DNA of 64,000 nt from Candidatus Pseudomonas phytovorans (GCA_029202525.1 CP119325.1:2392001-2456000); one strand, 5' to 3'; shown: positions 40,592 through 49,382, counted from the stretch's first letter. The notes: generated by a model from the sequence alone, not told the origin. Made by a program: numbers and translations.

Positions 40592-41964
40592 GGGGTTCCT
40601 TGCGGGTTGTGGGCGACGGGAGGAGGGGCTGGCTTGGCAGCTTTCTGGGCGGCTTCCCACACACGCAGGAAGTTGGCGCCCCAGAGCTTGGCAATGTCTT
40701 CATCGGAATAGCCACGCTGCATCAGTTCGGCAGTGACGTTGCGGCTTTCGCTGACGTTATCCCAGCCGACCACACCGCCGCCGTCGTTGAAGTCGGAACT
40801 GATGCCGACATGGTCGATGCCGATTTTCTTGACCGCGTAATCGATCGAGTCGACATAGTCGGCCAGGGTGGCCTCGGGCTCGGCGCCGAGGATTTCGTAG
40901 AAGGGGGTGAGGTATTCCCCGAATTTCTTCTCTGACCAGATCGAGAACACCGGGTCGGTGGTGGTGCCCATCTGGGTCTGGTTCTGTACGTCCGGCAAGC
41001 CATGCTTGGCGCGCAAGGCGTTCATCTTCTCGATGGTCGGGCGCGAGAACGGCTTCAGGTAATGGGAGTAGGCCACGATGTTGACCAGCCCGCCGGTGGC
41101 CTTGATGTGCGCCAGGTCGGCGTCGCTGAGGTTGCGGCGAATGTCCATCAGGCCTTGCACGCCGGTGTGCGAGGCCATCACCGGCGCCCGGCTCAGCTGG
41201 GTGACCTGGGTCAGTGCCTGGCTGGACATCTGCGAAACGTCGATGACTACGCCGAGGTCATTGAGCCGGGTGATGGCGCGGCGACCGATGTCGGACAGCC
41301 CGCCCAGCGGGTCGACCGAATCGCCCAGGAAGGGCAGCGGGCGCGCCGAGTCGACCCAGCTATTGTTGCCGACGTAGCCCGGGCCGAATACCCGCATGCC
41401 GCGTGCGGCCCAATGGTCAAGCTTGTCGATGTCGTCGCCGAGGGGCGCGGCGTTGAGCAGGCTGATGATGATGGCGAACTTGCCTTCACTGACCAGGCGG
41501 CGGAAGTCGGCCGGGGTGTAGGCGATGCCGGCCTGTGCAGGGAAGTCCTTGGCGATGCTGGTGATGATCCGGTAGCGCACTTCCAGTTCGTTGGCCATCG
41601 CGGCCTCGAACCCGGGTGTGGGGCGGTGTGGCCAGTTGGGCCCGCTCCAGAATTCCGGCCATGACCAGATCGCGATCGAGGCGCCGCTCAGGCGGCCCTT
41701 GCCGGCTTTCACCAGGTCGAACTGGGTCGGGCCGTCGCGGTTCGCTTCTTCGCCATCAGTGCCATAGCTCAGCGGCACGTCGAGGTGCGCATCCAGGGCC
41801 GGTATGCGCGCCTGCAGGTCGTTGGCCCGCTGCTCGATCTCGCGACCGTAGGGGTGCCGGGCAAGGTACACCCAGTACCACCAGGCGCCTGCGGCCACCA
41901 GCAGCACGAGCAGAAGTGCCAGTGCCCATGGCCATCTGCGGGAAAACAAAGCCTGTTTCTTCAT
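40588..41964 (-). CDS. pvdM: Membrane-anchored dipeptidase-like pyoverdine maturation protein
   Basis: 458 residues with an N-terminal membrane anchor (WALALLLVLLVAAGAWWYW) and a periplasmic M19 (renal dipeptidase) fold. The first metal motif is present (HLD, in LDAHLDVPL). The stretch that normally carries the bridging Glu reads IIISLLNAA, and the DxSH motif reads DVSQMS, so two usual zinc ligands seem lost; MASHTG keeps the later His. PvdM works with PvdP in periplasmic oxidation of ferribactin. First gene of the minus-strand operon pvdM-pvdO-ptaA, under its own PvdS-type box 55 bases upstream. The SD is weak (GAG before ATG). Confidence 0.92.
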   Translation of the reverse strand: MKKQALFSRRWPWALALLLVLLVAAGAWWYWVYLARHPYGREIEQRANDLQARIPALDAHLDVPLSYGTDGEEANRDGPTQFDLVKAGKGRLSGASIAIWSWPEFWSGPNWPHRPTPGFEAAMANELEVRYRIITSIAKDFPAQAGIAYTPADFRRLVSEGKFAIIISLLNAAPLGDDIDKLDHWAARGMRVFGPGYVGNNSWVDSARPLPFLGDSVDPLGGLSDIGRRAITRLNDLGVVIDVSQMSSQALTQVTQLSRAPVMASHTGVQGLMDIRRNLSDADLAHIKATGGLVNIVAYSHYLKPFSRPTIEKMNALRAKHGLPDVQNQTQMGTTTDPVFSIWSEKKFGEYLTPFYEILGAEPEATLADYVDSIDYAVKKIGIDHVGISSDFNDGGGVVGWDNVSESRNVTAELMQRGYSDEDIAKLWGANFLRVWEAAQKAAKPAPPPVAHNPQGTP

Positions 41965-42019
41965 TGCGTACTCGACCGCCTGTACGACGGCCCCATGCCG
42001 TTCGAACTTGCTGGGTGAA

Positions 42020-42043
42020 ACGAGCCGAGGCCAAGAGAATTTA
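42020..42043 (-). promoter_or_regulatory. PvdS-type promoter box of the pvdM operon
   Basis: The minus strand reads CTAAAT, N16, CGTTT (core 42020-42043). It is back to back with the pvdP box: their upstream TAAAT elements are separated by only 9 bases. Confidence 0.85.
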
Positions 42044-42052
42044 GCAACCCTC

Positions 42053-42076
42053 TAAATCGCTTCGTCGACCATTCGT
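42053..42076 (+). promoter_or_regulatory. PvdS-type promoter box of pvdP
   Basis: Plus-strand CTAAAT, N16, CGTTT (core 42053-42076), 34 bases before the pvdP ATG at 42111. Confidence 0.85.
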
Positions 42077-42110
42077 TTTCGCAGCAGGAGTCATGTCATG
42101 AGTACAGTGG

Positions 42111-43721
42111 ATGAAAGTGTCACGTCGAAAGATCCTCGCAGGCCTGGTTGCCGCCGGTGTAGCACTGCCTGCCGGCTATTACGCATGGCAGGAGTGGGAG
42201 CGGGCCCAGGAAGCGGAGCTGAGCAGTGACGAACCTGCTGTACCGGTCGATGACCTGCCCAATGCGCTGCTGGGTGAACGCCTGGTCGGGATCTGGGACT
42301 GGCGCCTGACGGGCGATCACCCGGCACTGGCCGAGCTGGCCCGCCCACAGCAGCTGTTGCTCGACGTCGGGCAGGGTGCCCGCGCAGTGCGCGGCTATCT
42401 GGGCACGGCGCCGTATGGCGACCAGGGCTTGCAGGTGTACGGGCAGCTGGCTGTGGACCGCTTGCCGGCGGTGCGCCTGAAGCTGATATCCGGCTCTGGC
42501 GAAGCCTATGACTGCGACGCCGTGCTGGATGAAATATGGGGCGACTGGAGCGAGGGCGGAGGCAGCGCAACCCTGAGCGGGCAAGTACGCCTGGCAGGCA
42601 CCCAGGCAGGGCGCTCCGGCGCACAGGCGGGCTTTGTCGCCGTCCGCCGACCGTTCGTGCTGGCGCGTGAGCGGCTGCCGTTCGTGGCGGCGCTGCACGA
42701 AGACCTTATCTCGCCACAGCGTCGCTACTACCATCAGCTCTGGCATGCCAGCCGCGATCGCTGGCACCGTATCGATGAATCACGGCGGCAGATGGTGCGG
42801 GCGCTGGGTTGGCAGGTCGGCCCGTTGGGCAAGGAGCGCAACGCCCGCGGGCATGACCGCCATCGCAACGGCTCCGGCGAGGACTTTCTGTTCATGCATC
42901 GGCACATGCTGCATGGCGTGCGCAAGGTCCAGGACCTGCGTTCCTGGCCCAGCCTGCCTGCGGCACGGCCTTCGATCGGGCATGGGGCTCAGGCGTTCTT
43001 CGATTACCTCGACAATCGCGACGGCTACAGCGTCCCGCCCAACTGGCAGGCGGCTGGCGATGATGCCTTCACCCAGTGGCTGTACTACGTCAAGAGCAGC
43101 CAGGGGCTGCACGCCAACTTCCAGCTATGGGAGGCCCAGCTGCATGACCCGGAGTACCTCAGTACCTTGTGTCTGGGGGAGTTGGGTTCGCGCATCGAAC
43201 TGGGTATCCACGACTGGCTGCACATGCGCTGGGCATCGTTGGGGCGAGATCCGAATTCGGACTACCCGATGCCTTACGGCCGGCGCAATTACGACTTTTC
43301 CGAGCGCTGGTTCCGCGCCGAAAACGACTTCCTTGGCGACCCGTTTTCCTCTCATGTGAACCCCGTGTTCTGGGCTTTTCATGGCTGGATCGACGACCGC
43401 CTGAACGATTGGTACCTGGCCCACCAGCAGGCGCACCCGGGGGAAGTGAAACCGCGGATGATCGACGGCATCCCGTGGTTTGCGCCGGGGCGCTGGGTGC
43501 GCGTGGCCGAGCCCTGGCTGGGGCCGACCCGAGACGGTTGCGGTGCCTGGGGGCTGGGCAATGGGGGTGGCAGCGGGAAACTGGACATCGAGACCATGAA
43601 ACTGGCGCTGCAGGTCATCTTCAGCCCTGAAGAAGACGGCGATCGCTTGGCCGGCAGAGTGCCGCAGCGGCCGTGGTATGCGCGCCATCTGGCGCCAGGG
43701 CCGCGGCGTGATGGGTTGTGA
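42111..43721 (+). CDS. pvdP: Tat-exported tyrosinase of pyoverdine chromophore formation
   Basis: 536 residues. It begins with a twin-arginine signal (SRRKILAGLVAAGVALPAG). The C-terminal half is a copper tyrosinase fold: His-rich motifs HQLWH, MHRHMLHG and HDWLHMRW, and the later NPVFWAFHGWID, typical of the second copper site. PvdP hydroxylates and oxidises the tyrosine-diaminobutyrate unit of ferribactin in the periplasm. The start is uncertain: ATG 42111 and GTG 42117 both keep the signal, but the only strong SD (AGGAG, 42086-42090) is spaced for an ATG at 42098 in another frame. Divergent from pvdM, with its own PvdS-type box. Confidence 0.92.
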   Translation: MKVSRRKILAGLVAAGVALPAGYYAWQEWERAQEAELSSDEPAVPVDDLPNALLGERLVGIWDWRLTGDHPALAELARPQQLLLDVGQGARAVRGYLGTAPYGDQGLQVYGQLAVDRLPAVRLKLISGSGEAYDCDAVLDEIWGDWSEGGGSATLSGQVRLAGTQAGRSGAQAGFVAVRRPFVLARERLPFVAALHEDLISPQRRYYHQLWHASRDRWHRIDESRRQMVRALGWQVGPLGKERNARGHDRHRNGSGEDFLFMHRHMLHGVRKVQDLRSWPSLPAARPSIGHGAQAFFDYLDNRDGYSVPPNWQAAGDDAFTQWLYYVKSSQGLHANFQLWEAQLHDPEYLSTLCLGELGSRIELGIHDWLHMRWASLGRDPNSDYPMPYGRRNYDFSERWFRAENDFLGDPFSSHVNPVFWAFHGWIDDRLNDWYLAHQQAHPGEVKPRMIDGIPWFAPGRWVRVAEPWLGPTRDGCGAWGLGNGGGSGKLDIETMKLALQVIFSPEEDGDRLAGRVPQRPWYARHLAPGPRRDGL

Positions 43722-43775
43722 AGGGGATGGTAAGGGGTGGGTCGCGGGGGTTGTCGGGGTGTTTGACGCAGCATT

Positions 43776-44056
43776 TTCAGCGCCTGTGAAATCGAGCGCC
43801 GCCCCCGCGGCGCTTCGCGGGACAAGCCCGCTCCCACATTTGTTGCAACGTGGCCATGCCTGTGAGGCCATGGTTGTCGGCCTTGTTAGGCCGGTTCGAG
43901 CTCAAGGCTGGCGCTGCCGCCGCCTCGCCTGTCTGAAGGCATGCACCAAGGCTAACAGCGCCCCGCCCACAGGCATGGCCACGTTGCAACAAATGTGGGA
44001 GCGGGCTTGTCCCGCGATGCGCCGCGCGGGCGGCGCTCGATTTCACCGGCGCTGAA
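43776..44056. repeat. Paired REP palindrome, 89-base arms
   Basis: Bases 43776-43864 and 43968-44056 are inverted copies with three mismatches, separated by 103 bases. Each arm holds GATCGAGC-like and CGCGGGACAAGCCCGCTCCC parts typical of Pseudomonas REP units. It fills the 321-base gap between convergent pvdP and opmQ and covers the last three codons and stop of opmQ. It is related to the element at 58857-59079. Confidence 0.85.
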
Positions 44057-45467
44057 GATCCAGCGTCGTACCCGCCATCCACCCCCCGCCCAATGCCTTG
44101 TACAGCGCCACACTGGCCTGCAACCGTGCCTCGCGCAGCCGTACCCGCTCGGCTTGTGCTGTAAACAGACTGCGCTGCGCTTCCAGCACGCTGAGCAGGT
44201 CTTCGGCCCCGGCCCGATAGCGGTTCTCGGCCAGGTCGAAGGCGCGCTGGGCCTGGGCAAGCTCTTCGTTCTGCCAGCGCGTCTGGCGGTCCAGGCCGTC
44301 GACGCTGTTCAGGGCTTTCTCGACTTCGCCGAAACTGGTGATCAGCACGCCGCGATAGGCTTCCAGCAGCTCTTCCTGGCGAGCGATGGCGCGATCACGT
44401 GTGGCGCGCAATGCGCCATTGTTGAAAATGGGCGCAGTCAGGCCGGCACCCAGGTTAAGCGCCGGGTTGCGCAGCAGGTCGATGGCTTTTCTATCGCCGG
44501 TGGCCAGGCTGGCCGTCAAGCTCACCGTGGGGAACAGCGCCGCCCGCGCAACGGTTACATCCGCTTGAGCCGCAGCCAGGCGCGCTTCTGCGCCAGCGAT
44601 GTCCGGGCGCCGGGTCAACAACTGGCTGGGAATGCCGGCGGCAATGCTCGGGCCGCTCAGTTGATCGAAAGGCTGATCGGCAAGCTCGACTGCCTGCACC
44701 GGCACACCAAGCAGGGTTGCCAGGGTGATTTGCGCATCGCGTGCTTGCTGCTGGTAGAGCGGCAACTGTCGTTGTTGGCTGGCCACGAGGCTCTCTTGCT
44801 GGGCCAGTTCCAGCGCCGTCGATGACCCGGCCTGGAATCGCGTGCGCACCAGGTTCAGGACCTTGTCGGCATTTTCCAGGTTGAGCGATGCGATGCGGGC
44901 CTGCTCGCGAGCGGCGAGGGCGCTGAGGTAGGTCTCGGCAACGCTGCTCGTAAGGCTCAGTTCGAGCGTATCGCGATCAAGTGCAGTGGCTTGCAGGCCA
45001 AACCGGGCGCTGTCACGGGCGGCGGCATTACCACCCCAGAAGTCCAGCTCGTAGCTGGCTGTCAGGGCGGTGTTGAAGTAGCGGTAGGTGCGTTTGTAGC
45101 TGGAAGCGTCCTGTTCGCTGTAGCCCTGGCCTCGCAGCAAGCGTTGCTGATAGGCGTCAGCGCTGGCGTCGAGGCTCGGCAGCAGCGGGCCACCGGCAAT
45201 ACGCAGGTCGGCCTGGGCTTGCCTGACCCTGGCCATGGCGGCGCGCAGGTCATGGCTGCCTTGCCTGGCTTGCTCGATCAGTTGACTGAGCTGAGCACTG
45301 TTGAAGCTTGTCCACCATTGCGTCGAGGCAACCGTGCCACCCGCCGGAGTGTGCCAACTGGCGGGTGCGGCGATGCCGCTGTCCAATGGCGCAGGGGTGT
45401 GGCTGCAGGCGCCCAGCAGGGGCAGCAACGGCAGCAGGAAAAAAAGCGGGGTTCTGGTCATGGTCAT
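44043..45467 (-). CDS. opmQ: Outer-membrane efflux lipoprotein of the PvdRT-OpmQ system
   Basis: 474 residues. The ATG at 45467 overlaps the pvdT stop; a second in-frame ATG lies two codons later. Lipoprotein signal with lipobox LLGAC, then two OEP repeats of the NodT/TolC type (ARVRQAQADLRIAGG and its partner, with LLTRRPDIAGAEARLAAAQADV). It forms the outer-membrane duct with PvdR and PvdT, which recycle and secrete pyoverdine. The final QRR-stop lies inside a REP arm, so the natural C-terminus may have been altered by its insertion. Confidence 0.93.
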   Translation of the reverse strand: MTMTRTPLFFLLPLLPLLGACSHTPAPLDSGIAAPASWHTPAGGTVASTQWWTSFNSAQLSQLIEQARQGSHDLRAAMARVRQAQADLRIAGGPLLPSLDASADAYQQRLLRGQGYSEQDASSYKRTYRYFNTALTASYELDFWGGNAAARDSARFGLQATALDRDTLELSLTSSVAETYLSALAAREQARIASLNLENADKVLNLVRTRFQAGSSTALELAQQESLVASQQRQLPLYQQQARDAQITLATLLGVPVQAVELADQPFDQLSGPSIAAGIPSQLLTRRPDIAGAEARLAAAQADVTVARAALFPTVSLTASLATGDRKAIDLLRNPALNLGAGLTAPIFNNGALRATRDRAIARQEELLEAYRGVLITSFGEVEKALNSVDGLDRQTRWQNEELAQAQRAFDLAENRYRAGAEDLLSVLEAQRSLFTAQAERVRLREARLQASVALYKALGGGWMAGTTLDLQRR

Positions 45468-47431
45468 TCACTGGTCAGGGCGGCGACAGGGTCGAGGGCG
45501 GCAGCCTTGCGCGCGGGCATGAAGCCGAAGATGACGCCGGTGGCGACCGAGCAGGCGAAGGCACCCACTATCGCCAAGGCGGAAAACGCCACGGCCACCT
45601 GGGCCAGGCTGAGTACCACGCCGATCAGCAGCGCCAGGCAGACGCCGATCAGGCCGCCGGTCAACGAAAGCACCACGGCCTCGGTCAGAAACTGGCGCAG
45701 GATGTCGCGTTGTCGGGCGCCGGTAGCAATGCGGATGCCGATTTCGCGGGTGCGTTCGCGCACGGTCATGAGCATCACGTTCATCACGCCGATGCCGCCA
45801 ACCAGTAGCGAAATGGCGGCAATTGCGCCAAGCATCAGCGACAGCCCGTTGCGCGTTGCGGCTTCGGCCTGGATCATCGCCGCGCTGTTGTCGATCTCGA
45901 AGTCTTCAATGCCATTGTGCAGGCTCAGCATCAGCTGGCGTATCGCCCGTTCGGCTTCATGCACCTGGGTGCTGTCGGCGGCGCCGATAATCACGTATTC
46001 CGGGTGTTGCGTGCCGGACAGGCGTATGGATATTGCCGAGTACGGCACGGCAATGCGCAGGTCGTTGCGCTGGTTGGCGCCGCTGGAGCCTTTGCTGGCC
46101 AGCACGCCGATCACCTGGAAAGGCACGTTCTCGATGAGGATGTACTGGCCGATCGGGTCCTGGCCGTCCTCGAACAGCTTCTTGCGCACTTCAGAGCCGA
46201 TGACTGCCACGGTAGCGGCTGTTGCCAGGTCGTTTTCGGTGAAGAAGCTGCCGTGGCTGACCGGCCAGCTCATCAGGGTAGGGAACACCGGGCTATAGCC
46301 ACCGATGGTCGATTCCAGGTCGCGATTGCCGAAGCGTACCTGTGCTTCCACCGTCATGGCCGGCATGATGGATTTCACCTGTGGCAACTCGGCTAGCGCC
46401 TGCACGTCGCTCAGGCGTACGTCGCCGGGTGGGGCGCGGGGTGTCGGAGCGGCTCCGTTCATGTAGATAATGTTCGAACCGAACGCGCCCATCTGGGCCA
46501 TCACCTGACGCTTGCTGCCTTCGCCCACCGCCAGCATCACCACCACCGACGCGACGCCGATGATGATCCCCAGCAAGGTCAGTGCGGTGCGTGTGCGGTT
46601 GCTCCACATGACACGCCAGGCAGCCTGCAGCGCGTCGCGGGTTTCGCCCAGCCAAGGGCTGGCCTGGCTGTCGGCGCCCTCCAGGCGCCGTGCCAGCTCA
46701 TCTGCCTGCAGTGCGCCTGAGCGGGCCTGTGGCGGCGCCTGGTGGGCGCCACTGTCGCTGATCACTTCGCCGTCACGGATCTCGATGATGCGCTGCGCCT
46801 GGGCGGCAACATCGCGGTCGTGGGTGATCAGGATCACCACATGGCCCTGCTCGGCCAGTTCGTTCAACAGGCACATGACTTCGGTGCCACTGTGGCTGTC
46901 CAGCGCACCCGTGGGCTCGTCCGCGAGGATGATGTGGCCGCCGTTCATCAACGCCCGGGCGATGGAGACCCGCTGTTGCTGGCCACCTGAAAGCTGGCGC
47001 GGGCGATTGCCGGTGCGTTCTCCCAGGCCGAGGCGTTGCAGCAAGGCCTGCGCCCTTTCGGCACGCGGGCCAGCGCTGGTGCCGGCGTAGATTGCCGGCA
47101 TCTCCACGTTCTCCTGCGCTGAGGCGGACGGGATCAGGTGATAGCCCTGAAACACGAACCCGAACGCTTCGCGGCGCAACCAGGCCAGTTCGTCATTGCT
47201 CAGGGAAGCAACATCCTGGCCTGCGAAACGATAATGCCCGGCGCTTGGGCGGTCGAGGCAACCGAGGATGTTCATCAGGGTCGACTTGCCGGAGCCCGAG
47301 GTGCCAACGATGGCGATGAACTCGCCGGCATGCACCTTCAGGTCAATGCCGCGCAATACATCGACCTTGGGGCTGTCGCCGCCGCCGTAGGATTTGCGGA
47401 TGCCGACCAGTTCTATCAGCGCAGTGCTCAT
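45464..47431 (-). CDS. pvdT: MacB-type ABC transporter of pyoverdine efflux
   Basis: 655 residues. N-terminal ATPase domain: Walker A GTSGSGKST (~42), signature LSGGQQQRVSIARAL, Walker B IILADEPTGALD. Then a first membrane helix (ALTLLGIIIGVASVVVMLAV), a large periplasmic MacB domain, and three C-terminal helices (FtsX-type). It starts 1 base after the pvdR stop and overlaps opmQ, so pvdR-pvdT-opmQ form one operon. It exports newly made or recycled pyoverdine from the periplasm with PvdR and OpmQ. Confidence 0.94.
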   Translation of the reverse strand: MSTALIELVGIRKSYGGGDSPKVDVLRGIDLKVHAGEFIAIVGTSGSGKSTLMNILGCLDRPSAGHYRFAGQDVASLSNDELAWLRREAFGFVFQGYHLIPSASAQENVEMPAIYAGTSAGPRAERAQALLQRLGLGERTGNRPRQLSGGQQQRVSIARALMNGGHIILADEPTGALDSHSGTEVMCLLNELAEQGHVVILITHDRDVAAQAQRIIEIRDGEVISDSGAHQAPPQARSGALQADELARRLEGADSQASPWLGETRDALQAAWRVMWSNRTRTALTLLGIIIGVASVVVMLAVGEGSKRQVMAQMGAFGSNIIYMNGAAPTPRAPPGDVRLSDVQALAELPQVKSIMPAMTVEAQVRFGNRDLESTIGGYSPVFPTLMSWPVSHGSFFTENDLATAATVAVIGSEVRKKLFEDGQDPIGQYILIENVPFQVIGVLASKGSSGANQRNDLRIAVPYSAISIRLSGTQHPEYVIIGAADSTQVHEAERAIRQLMLSLHNGIEDFEIDNSAAMIQAEAATRNGLSLMLGAIAAISLLVGGIGVMNVMLMTVRERTREIGIRIATGARQRDILRQFLTEAVVLSLTGGLIGVCLALLIGVVLSLAQVAVAFSALAIVGAFACSVATGVIFGFMPARKAAALDPVAALTSE

Positions 47432-47432
47432 G

Positions 47433-48614
47433 TCAACCCTCGCCGCCGACAGGGCCGATCAGCAGCTTGTCACCTTCATCAAGCCCTTCGAGTATCTGCA
47501 CGCGCAGGCGGTCGCTGAGCCCGGTGCGCACCTGGCGCGTCTGAACGTCGCCCTTGCCGGTCAGCACGTGGGCAGTCTGCAGCCCCTCGCCCTGGGTGCG
47601 GCCCTGTAGTGCGGCGATGGGCACGGTCAACACATCCTTGGCGGCGCCAGCGACGAAGAACACCTGCGCGGTCATGTCGGCCATCAGTGCGTTGTCATCG
47701 TTTTCGACGTCCAGCAGCACGGTATAGAGCACCACACGCCCGGTGCCGGTGCCGCTTGCGCCACCGGCGGCAACCGGGCTGCCGCCACCTTGGCTGAGCT
47801 GATCCAGCGGCTTGGGCGGAATCGGCAAAATCTGCCTGACGGTACTGGTCCAGCGCCTGCCGCCGCTGCCCAGGGTGGTGAAGTAGGCCTGCATGCCGAC
47901 CTTGACCTGGCCGATGTCGGCTTCCGAGACCTCGGCCCAGACCGTCATCGGCGACAGCTTGGCGATCCGCAGGATCAGTGGGGTGCGTTGCTGGGCGTTC
48001 AATGTTTGCCCTTGACGTGCATCGACAGCCACCACCGTGCCGCCGATCGGGGCATAGATGCGCGTGTAGCCAAGCTCGGCCTCTGCACTGCGCAACGTGG
48101 CCTGCGCCTGGAGGATCTGCGCCTGGTACATGGCGATACGCGCCTGGGTCGTCAGCACCTTGGCCTGCGCCGTCTGCACATCCTCGTCGCGTGTGGCGCC
48201 GTCGCTGGCCATGCGCTGCTGGCGCCGTAACTGCTGGCCGGCCAGGACATGCTCGGCGCGCTGTTCCTCGACCTGCGCTTTCAGGGTCTGGATGGCATAA
48301 CGTTCGGCATCCAGCCGGGCCTGTTGCGTGGCAGGGTCGATTTCCACCAGCAACTGCCCCTGCTTGACGGTGTCACCTACCTCGACGAGCAAGGTGCGGA
48401 TCTGCCCGGAGGCCTGTGCGCCGACATCGACGTACTGGCGGGGCTGCAGGGTGCCCAGCGCGGTAACGCTGGATTCGATGCTGCCGCGGCTGACGCTGAC
48501 GGAAGGCCGCTGATCGGCCTCGCCGGGCAGCAATTGCCACGTGGCGAAGGCGGCCACCGGGATCAGGCTCAGCGCGAGGGTTACGGCGCGACGGGTAAGG
48601 CGTTTAGGGATCAT
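47433..48614 (-). CDS. pvdR: Periplasmic adaptor of the PvdRT-OpmQ pump
   Basis: 393 residues from the ATG at 48614, which gives the N-terminal membrane anchor (RRAVTLALSLIPVAAFATW); the frame is open 11 codons further upstream. It is a HlyD/MacA-type membrane fusion protein: lipoyl half-motifs (QASGQIRTLLVEVGDTVKQG and GYTRIYAPIGGTVVAVDARQ), a coiled-coil hairpin between them and beta-barrel parts after. First gene of the operon, with a PvdS-type box 64 bases upstream. Confidence 0.93.
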   Translation of the reverse strand: MIPKRLTRRAVTLALSLIPVAAFATWQLLPGEADQRPSVSVSRGSIESSVTALGTLQPRQYVDVGAQASGQIRTLLVEVGDTVKQGQLLVEIDPATQQARLDAERYAIQTLKAQVEEQRAEHVLAGQQLRRQQRMASDGATRDEDVQTAQAKVLTTQARIAMYQAQILQAQATLRSAEAELGYTRIYAPIGGTVVAVDARQGQTLNAQQRTPLILRIAKLSPMTVWAEVSEADIGQVKVGMQAYFTTLGSGGRRWTSTVRQILPIPPKPLDQLSQGGGSPVAAGGASGTGTGRVVLYTVLLDVENDDNALMADMTAQVFFVAGAAKDVLTVPIAALQGRTQGEGLQTAHVLTGKGDVQTRQVRTGLSDRLRVQILEGLDEGDKLLIGPVGGEG

Positions 48615-48677
48615 GCAGGATTCCGACCATGAGAGGGCCGCTGTCACCAGGGATCAGCTAGGGAGGCTGCCGATTAA

Positions 48678-48701
48678 ACGAAAGCGCTACGGACGGATTT
48701 A
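48678..48701 (-). promoter_or_regulatory. PvdS-type promoter box of pvdRT-opmQ
   Basis: The minus strand reads CTAAAT, N16, CGTTT (core 48678-48701), pointing to pvdR. Confidence 0.85.
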
Positions 48702-48752
48702 GCGTGTAGCGCCCCTTGCGGGCGGGGGAAATGTAACAACGTCTTTAAACTT

Positions 48753-48769
48753 GATGAGAATTATTATAG
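48753..48769. promoter_or_regulatory. Fur-box-like site before the ECF sigma gene
   Basis: GATGAGAATTATTATAG resembles Fur sites (TGAgAATnATTaT core) and is the only AT-rich patch in this GC-rich gap. It lies about 75 bases before the sigma factor start, which fits iron-repressed expression. Confidence 0.6.
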
Positions 48770-48844
48770 TTTGTGCGCCTGCTGTGCCATTACATGGCCT
48801 GCATCGAATTTCTAAAATCATCGGAAAACAGGGAAAGCGCTTCG

Positions 48845-49345
48845 ATGCCGTCTTCGGGTGTGCTGCTCGAGCATTACTACCGTGAACTGGTCGGGTACCT
48901 TCGTTCGCGCCTCGGCAGCCGGCATGCTGCCGAGGATATTGCTCAGGAAGCCTATCTGCGGGTGCTCGAACGGGCTGACGACACGCAGATCTCCCATCCC
49001 CGCGCTTTCCTGTATCGCACCGCCCTGAACCTGGTCACCGATGGCCATCGGCGCAGCAAGGTCCGTCGCGCCGAGTCCCTGGAAATACTGGAAACCGACG
49101 AGCGATTCTTTGTCGCGCCCGTGCACGGCGTCTGCCGCCAGGAAGAGCGCCTGGCGTTGCTGCAACGTGCGGTGGCAGAATTGGGCGAGACCTGCCGACA
49201 GTGCTTTCTGCTACGCAAGCTCGAAGGCCTGTCGCATGGCGAAATTGCCACGCGCCTGGGTCTGTCCAAGGCCATGGTGGAAAAGCACATCGTCAACGCC
49301 ATGAAACATTGCCGGCTGCGCATGCGCGAGTGGGCCGAGGCCTGA
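48845..49345 (+). CDS. FecI/FpvI-like ECF sigma factor
   Basis: 166 residues. The ATG at 48845 follows AGGGA; the frame runs 24 codons further upstream without a ribosome site. Region 2 is at the start (EHYYRELVGYLRSRLG, AAEDIAQEAYLRVLERA) and region 4 near the end (LEGLSHGEIATRLGLSKAMV). It resembles the iron-responsive FecI/FpvI group rather than PvdS. No anti-sigma gene follows: the next gene is azurin on the other strand. It may serve the STN-bearing FpvA encoded 12 kb away, with an FpvR-type partner elsewhere; this is inference. Confidence 0.88.
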   Translation: MPSSGVLLEHYYRELVGYLRSRLGSRHAAEDIAQEAYLRVLERADDTQISHPRAFLYRTALNLVTDGHRRSKVRRAESLEILETDERFFVAPVHGVCRQEERLALLQRAVAELGETCRQCFLLRKLEGLSHGEIATRLGLSKAMVEKHIVNAMKHCRLRMREWAEA

Positions 49346-49382
49346 GCGCATGCCCGGCTACGCGGCCCGCGTTCCGGTCGCG

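Noticed and set aside
48845..49345. Name PvdS for the ECF sigma factor
   Set aside because: The protein is shorter and lacks the N-terminal sequence I associate with PvdS; it is closer to the FecI/FpvI group.
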